From NCBI GenBank assembly GCA_024275015.1, contig JAJRZW010000058.1:56123-120122 (forward strand): 64,000 bases of DNA. The letters run 5' to 3'. The stretch comes from Deltaproteobacteria bacterium (GTDB taxonomy: Bacteria > Desulfobacterota > Desulfobulbia > Desulfobulbales > JAJRZW01). The position numbers and the translations under genes are program-made. A model generated the notes under the pieces. It did no database searches. It saw only the letters and a program-made list of their open reading frames with translations, and was not told where the DNA came from. Positions 60,818-64,000 of this stretch are shown here, one piece after another. The stretch's first letter is position 1. Each line of letters begins with the position of its first letter.

Positions 60818-62902
60818 TTATCTGCTTTCAATAACAACCGTATCACCGGCGTTGAGGCCCGAGACTATCTCGATTCTATTGCCGTCGCTTGTTCCCGTGG
60901 TGACGGCCTTTCGCTGTTGCGAGCCATCTGATGATTGCACCAGGATGAATTTACGACCTCCTTCCCTGATAACGGCCTTGCGGGGCACCATTAATACCCC
61001 TTGCCGTTCTTCCTGATAGATGGTCACGCTGGCGGTCATATCCGGCCGCAACAGGCCTTTGAAGGGAGTATTTATATTGATAACGACATCATAGTTTATA
61101 ACGTTGTCCTGAATGACCGCCTTGGGGTAAATCGCGGCGACCCTGCCGGTAAATTCCCTGTTTGGGTAGGTATCAACGGTAAACATCGCCTTTTGCCCCA
61201 CCTTGACCTTGCCGATATCGGTCTCATCGACAAAGGCATCGACCTGAATGCGGTTAAGGTCGATAATGGTCACAAAGGTCGGGACGTTGAGCCCGGCAGA
61301 GACCGTCTCGCCCTGCTGGGTTGAAACCGAGGCGATAACCCCGGAGATGGGGGCGGTAATCGTGGCATAGGAGAGTTTCACCCCGGCATTGGCAAGGACC
61401 GCCCGGGCCCGTTTAATATCGGCGTCGGCCTGCTTTTTATCTTCTTTATACCGCGTCTTTGCCAGATCCAGCGCCTTCAGGGCCGAGGCAAGTCTGGCCT
61501 TGGCAACCGCCAGTCTTTCCCGGGCCTGGTCCTGACTCTGCTCCGAGGTAAAGTCTTCTTTGGCCAATTCCTCCTGGCGGTGCAATTGTTTTTCAGCAAG
61601 GATTTTTGTTGCCTGCCATTGGTCGATTTCAGCCTCTGCCTTTTCAATTTCTTTGGGATCAAGGGTCATAACAGCAGATAGTTTTGCCTCCGCCACCTGG
61701 AGTTCGGCCTGTCGCTGCTCCACCGTTGCCGCGAGGTCATTGCTCTCCAGTTTCGCGACAATCTCGCCCTTTTTCACCACATCGCCGATATTGGCATATA
61801 AATGCTCCACCTTGCCGGAAATCCTGGCCCTGGCCGTGTACCAATCAAGCCGGGCCTGGACCAACTGCATATTGGCTGCGGTCCGGGCCGTCTGGGCGTC
61901 GGTGACCTCAATGATTGAAGCGGCGCCGTTTTTATATTCACCTTCCGCAACCCGGGCGCTTTCATCGGCGCTGGTCACCAGGGCCCGGGCGGCCTCCGTT
62001 GCCTGGGCCGCCTCAATTAACTGCGAGTAAGCGGTCCAGACCTCTAATTCAACCCCGCGCAATGCCTTTTCATGCTCGGCAATGGTCCTGGCCAGGTTTG
62101 ATTTTGCCTGCCGGATACCGTATTCCCGGTTAAAACCATCGAAGAGCGGCCAGGTGATTCCAAGACCAAAGGACCATTCATCACGGTCAGGAAAGAATGT
62201 TCTGTCCCGCTGACCGTAATCGGTGTTTAGTGTCACCTCCGGCCAGTAGCGGACCCGGGCCACATCAACATGGTATTGCGTCTGCCGGATCGTCTGCTCG
62301 GCGACCCGTTCAAATTCTTTGGCCGCAAGGAGCCGGTAATATGCCTCTTCCACCCTGAGTATCACCTTCTCGAGGGTCGCGTTGTGCTGGAAATCGGCGC
62401 TGAGCAGTTCCGCCTCCGCCTTTGTAAGCCCGGCGGCCCGCGCCCCGCCATTAAACAGGAGATAGCGGAGGCCTAATTTTGCCTCATAGATATCGGCCGC
62501 TCCGGTATCCAGCGGGCTGTCAAGATTAACGCTGTCACCGCGAACAGCTACGCCGGTAAAATCGGCGGACGGCAGGTAAGATGACTTTGCCCGTTCGGCC
62601 GCGGCCGCGCGCGCGGCCTGCCACGAGGCCCGGGTCTCCGGGTTCTGTTTCAGGGCGATAGTAATACATTGCGCCAGATCCAGGACCTGTCCGGTCAGGT
62701 CGGGAGGCTGGTCCGGGGCCGGAGATACCGACAGGGACGGGGAAGATTGTGGCCCATGGATTGAGGCCGGAGAAGCGGCGACATCCACCGGCAGACAGTT
62801 GAGTCCGGTCAAAGAGCAGCCGCCGGAGAAAAAGATGAGCAATGCGGCGAGCAGGTGCCGCAAACGAGGGGGAATATGTAAAGAGTTGATCATCGTACTC
62901 AT
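60818..62902 (-). CDS. Fusion of a TolC-like outer-membrane factor and a MacA-like adaptor
   Basis: The 694-residue reading frame begins with a lipoprotein signal (residues 10-29, FSGGC). It continues with an outer-membrane factor part (about 72-358, LDLAQCITIALKQNPE, and ITWPLFDGFNREYGI), then passes in frame at TARARISGKVEHLY into a membrane fusion protein (about 362-694). The latter has GDVVKKGEIVAKLE and the barrel domain ATITAPISGVIASVS. The outer-membrane part is also shorter than normal: about 85 residues are missing at VDVARVRYWPEV. The two functions are separate proteins in known efflux systems, so the fusion probably arose by deletion. It has GGAGAGG before the ATG. Confidence 0.8.
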   Translation of the reverse strand: MSTMINSLHIPPRLRHLLAALLIFFSGGCSLTGLNCLPVDVAASPASIHGPQSSPSLSVSPAPDQPPDLTGQVLDLAQCITIALKQNPETRASWQAARAAAAERAKSSYLPSADFTGVAVRGDSVNLDSPLDTGAADIYEAKLGLRYLLFNGGARAAGLTKAEAELLSADFQHNATLEKVILRVEEAYYRLLAAKEFERVAEQTIRQTQYHVDVARVRYWPEVTLNTDYGQRDRTFFPDRDEWSFGLGITWPLFDGFNREYGIRQAKSNLARTIAEHEKALRGVELEVWTAYSQLIEAAQATEAARALVTSADESARVAEGEYKNGAASIIEVTDAQTARTAANMQLVQARLDWYTARARISGKVEHLYANIGDVVKKGEIVAKLESNDLAATVEQRQAELQVAEAKLSAVMTLDPKEIEKAEAEIDQWQATKILAEKQLHRQEELAKEDFTSEQSQDQARERLAVAKARLASALKALDLAKTRYKEDKKQADADIKRARAVLANAGVKLSYATITAPISGVIASVSTQQGETVSAGLNVPTFVTIIDLNRIQVDAFVDETDIGKVKVGQKAMFTVDTYPNREFTGRVAAIYPKAVIQDNVINYDVVININTPFKGLLRPDMTASVTIYQEERQGVLMVPRKAVIREGGRKFILVQSSDGSQQRKAVTTGTSDGNRIEIVSGLNAGDTVVIESR

Positions 62903-62918
62903 CTTTTCCTCTCCCCGG

Positions 62919-63446
62919 TCAACGAACCACCATAATCATCGGCTTTTTCCCCACCTTTATCCGGGACTGGAGGGTCAGGGTTGCGCCGTTAATGCGGCAA
63001 ATCATGCCATCGGCGGCATTCAACATGTAAAATGAACCATTGCTGCCGGTATAACCGGAATGGCCCTCTTTTTTGCCCTGACCCACGGCAACGGTTTTGA
63101 TAATTCGCTGGGTGGCGGTGTCGATCAGGGTAATGAGAAGGGCGTCCTTATAGCCCACCGCCAGGGTCTTGCCGTCGGGGGACAAGGCGAACTGCATGGA
63201 GGTGGCGGGCAGGGCAATGGTTTTAAGGACGGTGAGATTATTGCCGTCAATAACAGTCAGGGAATGTTCGCCGCGATTATTGACATACCCTTTACCTGTT
63301 GCGGTAAAGACCAGAGCGTGGGGGGTCCTGCCTGTGGCCAGGGTCCTGATGACCTTTTCCGTCTCCAGATCGACCACCATCAGGTTATTGTCCTTCTCGT
63401 TGGTCACATAGGCGTATTGCGGCGACGATGCCTTTACCCGCGGCAT
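62919..63446 (-). pseudogene. YVTN beta-propeller protein, N-terminal part missing
   Basis: The reading frame has propeller blades with YAYVTNEKDNNLMVVDLETE, GRTPHALVFTATGKGYV and FALSPDGKTLAVGY. It has no signal peptide and only 3-4 blades, whereas related proteins have about 300 residues and a signal peptide. An ATG at 63446 lies in DNA that also encodes the end of the CRP-like gene in another frame, so the true start seems lost. It is followed 16 bp later by the efflux fusion gene. Confidence 0.65.
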
Positions 63447-63886
63447 GGAGCCTGAGATAATGCAGCAGCCGTTCATCCGCGGCAAGGATGGAACGGACCT
63501 CCAATAAACTTCTGAGCTCGCGCACCTGCCTGCCCAGAAGGATGCTGTATTGACGGAGCAGTTTCGCGTCTTCATCCATTGCCGCAAGGATCGCCTTTTT
63601 CGGAAAGGCCAGCAGGACGGAGTCTTCTTCGGCAATCACGGTGCAGTGGAAGCAATCGACAAACAGGGCGGCCTCGGCAAAGGTCTCCCCGGCGGCGGCG
63701 CGATAGATGACAATCTCACTGCCGTCTTCATTAAACCGGGTCATCCTTATTCGCCCCTGTTCGACCGCGTAGAAAAAAGAGACAGCGTCGCCGGGCTGTA
63801 AGAGACAGCCACCCTGAGGAAGGAGGAAGATGGAGTTTTTCAGGCAGGACAATAGTATGCAGAAAAGACAGAAGCGTTTCAGCCAT
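63385..63886 (-). pseudogene. CRP/FNR-family regulator, damaged at both ends
   Basis: From about 63800 downstream the frame encodes a cyclic-nucleotide-type fold (GDAVSFFYAVEQGRIRMTRF, GETFAEAALFVDCFHCTV) and the dimer helix up to ADERLLHYLRLHA. The helix-turn-helix that should follow is absent, and the frame ends in the YVTN gene. At the N-terminus, a good start (ATG 63886 after GGAGAA, MAETLLSFLHT) is in another frame, so a frameshift or deletion lies near 63800. The binding cassette lacks the cAMP-binding arginine. The longer frame to 63945 has no convincing start. Confidence 0.7.
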
Positions 63887-63949
63887 GGTGTTCTCCGGTT
63901 ATCTGATCTCACCGTACCCTGGCAGCATACGCCGGACGCATACACAGTG

Positions 63950-63967
63950 GTATGATCTGAGTCATAC
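63950..63967. promoter_or_regulatory. CRP-like palindromic operator
   Basis: GTATGA and TCATAC flank six bases, the same spacing as the CRP consensus TGTGA-N6-TCACA. It lies 65 bases upstream of the ATG at 63886 and could be an autoregulatory site. Confidence 0.45.
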
Positions 63968-64000
63968 GAAAGAAAAATATTATCCGAAATATCCCCGGAA

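Overview
The window looks like chromosomal DNA of a strictly or facultatively anaerobic member of the Desulfobacterota (old Deltaproteobacteria), most likely near the Desulfobulbales. This is inferred from gene content: a tetraheme class III-type cytochrome c, a 53-residue rubredoxin, a NapH-like polyferredoxin, a separate F0 ATPase operon (atpZ-I-B-E), a met8-ccsA-hemA cluster and PyrK/PyrD-type dihydroorotate dehydrogenase. No ribosomal RNA, CRISPR array, prophage or complete insertion sequence is visible. A perfect parS site beside parAB, plus the rpmH-rnpA-yidD-yidC-jag-mnmE cluster, suggest an origin-proximal region, although no dnaA or DnaA-box cluster is present.

Layout. 0-5.3 kb: end of pgsA, tRNA-Leu, an MTA/SAH deaminase-type amidohydrolase, pcm, a lipoprotein, a large acidic zinc-ribbon protein and tRNA-Phe. 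5.4-11 kb: parS, parAB, pyrK, pyrD, a YrfG-like phosphatase and hemL. 11.7-18.6 kb: F0 ATPase genes, a nucleoside phosphorylase, rimO, an HU/IHF protein and rluB. 18.8-25.7 kb: a UbiD-family decarboxylase, a PilZ protein, yjbQ and the heme/cytochrome cluster met8-ccsA-hemA. 26-31 kb: rpmH to mnmE, with yidC carrying two in-frame stops. 31-41.9 kb: a cNMP-HDOD protein, rubredoxin, hpt, a minus-strand cobalamin operon (cobC-U-T-S) ending in an unknown gene and tRNA-Arg, a NapH-like protein, ettA and a cNMP-PilZ protein. 42-57 kb: an Eda aldolase, an HMGL-like aldolase, a secreted protein with a CHASE2 adenylate cyclase and an XPB-like helicase, HAD and TauE proteins, hrpB, a membrane XRE regulator with an EF-hand, a tetraheme cytochrome and an smr-M20-HAD operon. 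57-64 kb: a second TauE protein and a MacAB/TolC-like efflux locus with a CRP-like regulator, in which most genes show internal losses.

Signalling recurs: a predicted adenylate cyclase, two other proteins with cNMP domains, two PilZ (c-di-GMP) proteins and a broken CRP-like gene lie in one window, so cross-talk between cAMP and c-di-GMP is plausible.

The most striking feature is the gene-free DNA. Nearly every spacer over about 150 bp is made of short non-coding palindromic repeats, at least ten families (called A to J here), many with terminal inverted repeats like MITEs. One family-B copy sits inside a family-C copy at a duplicated TTAA, and one 100-bp family-F copy is flanked by an 8-bp direct repeat, so these were mobile elements. 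Families C, D and F have related ends, suggesting one mobilising enzyme acting in trans. No transposase for them is encoded here.
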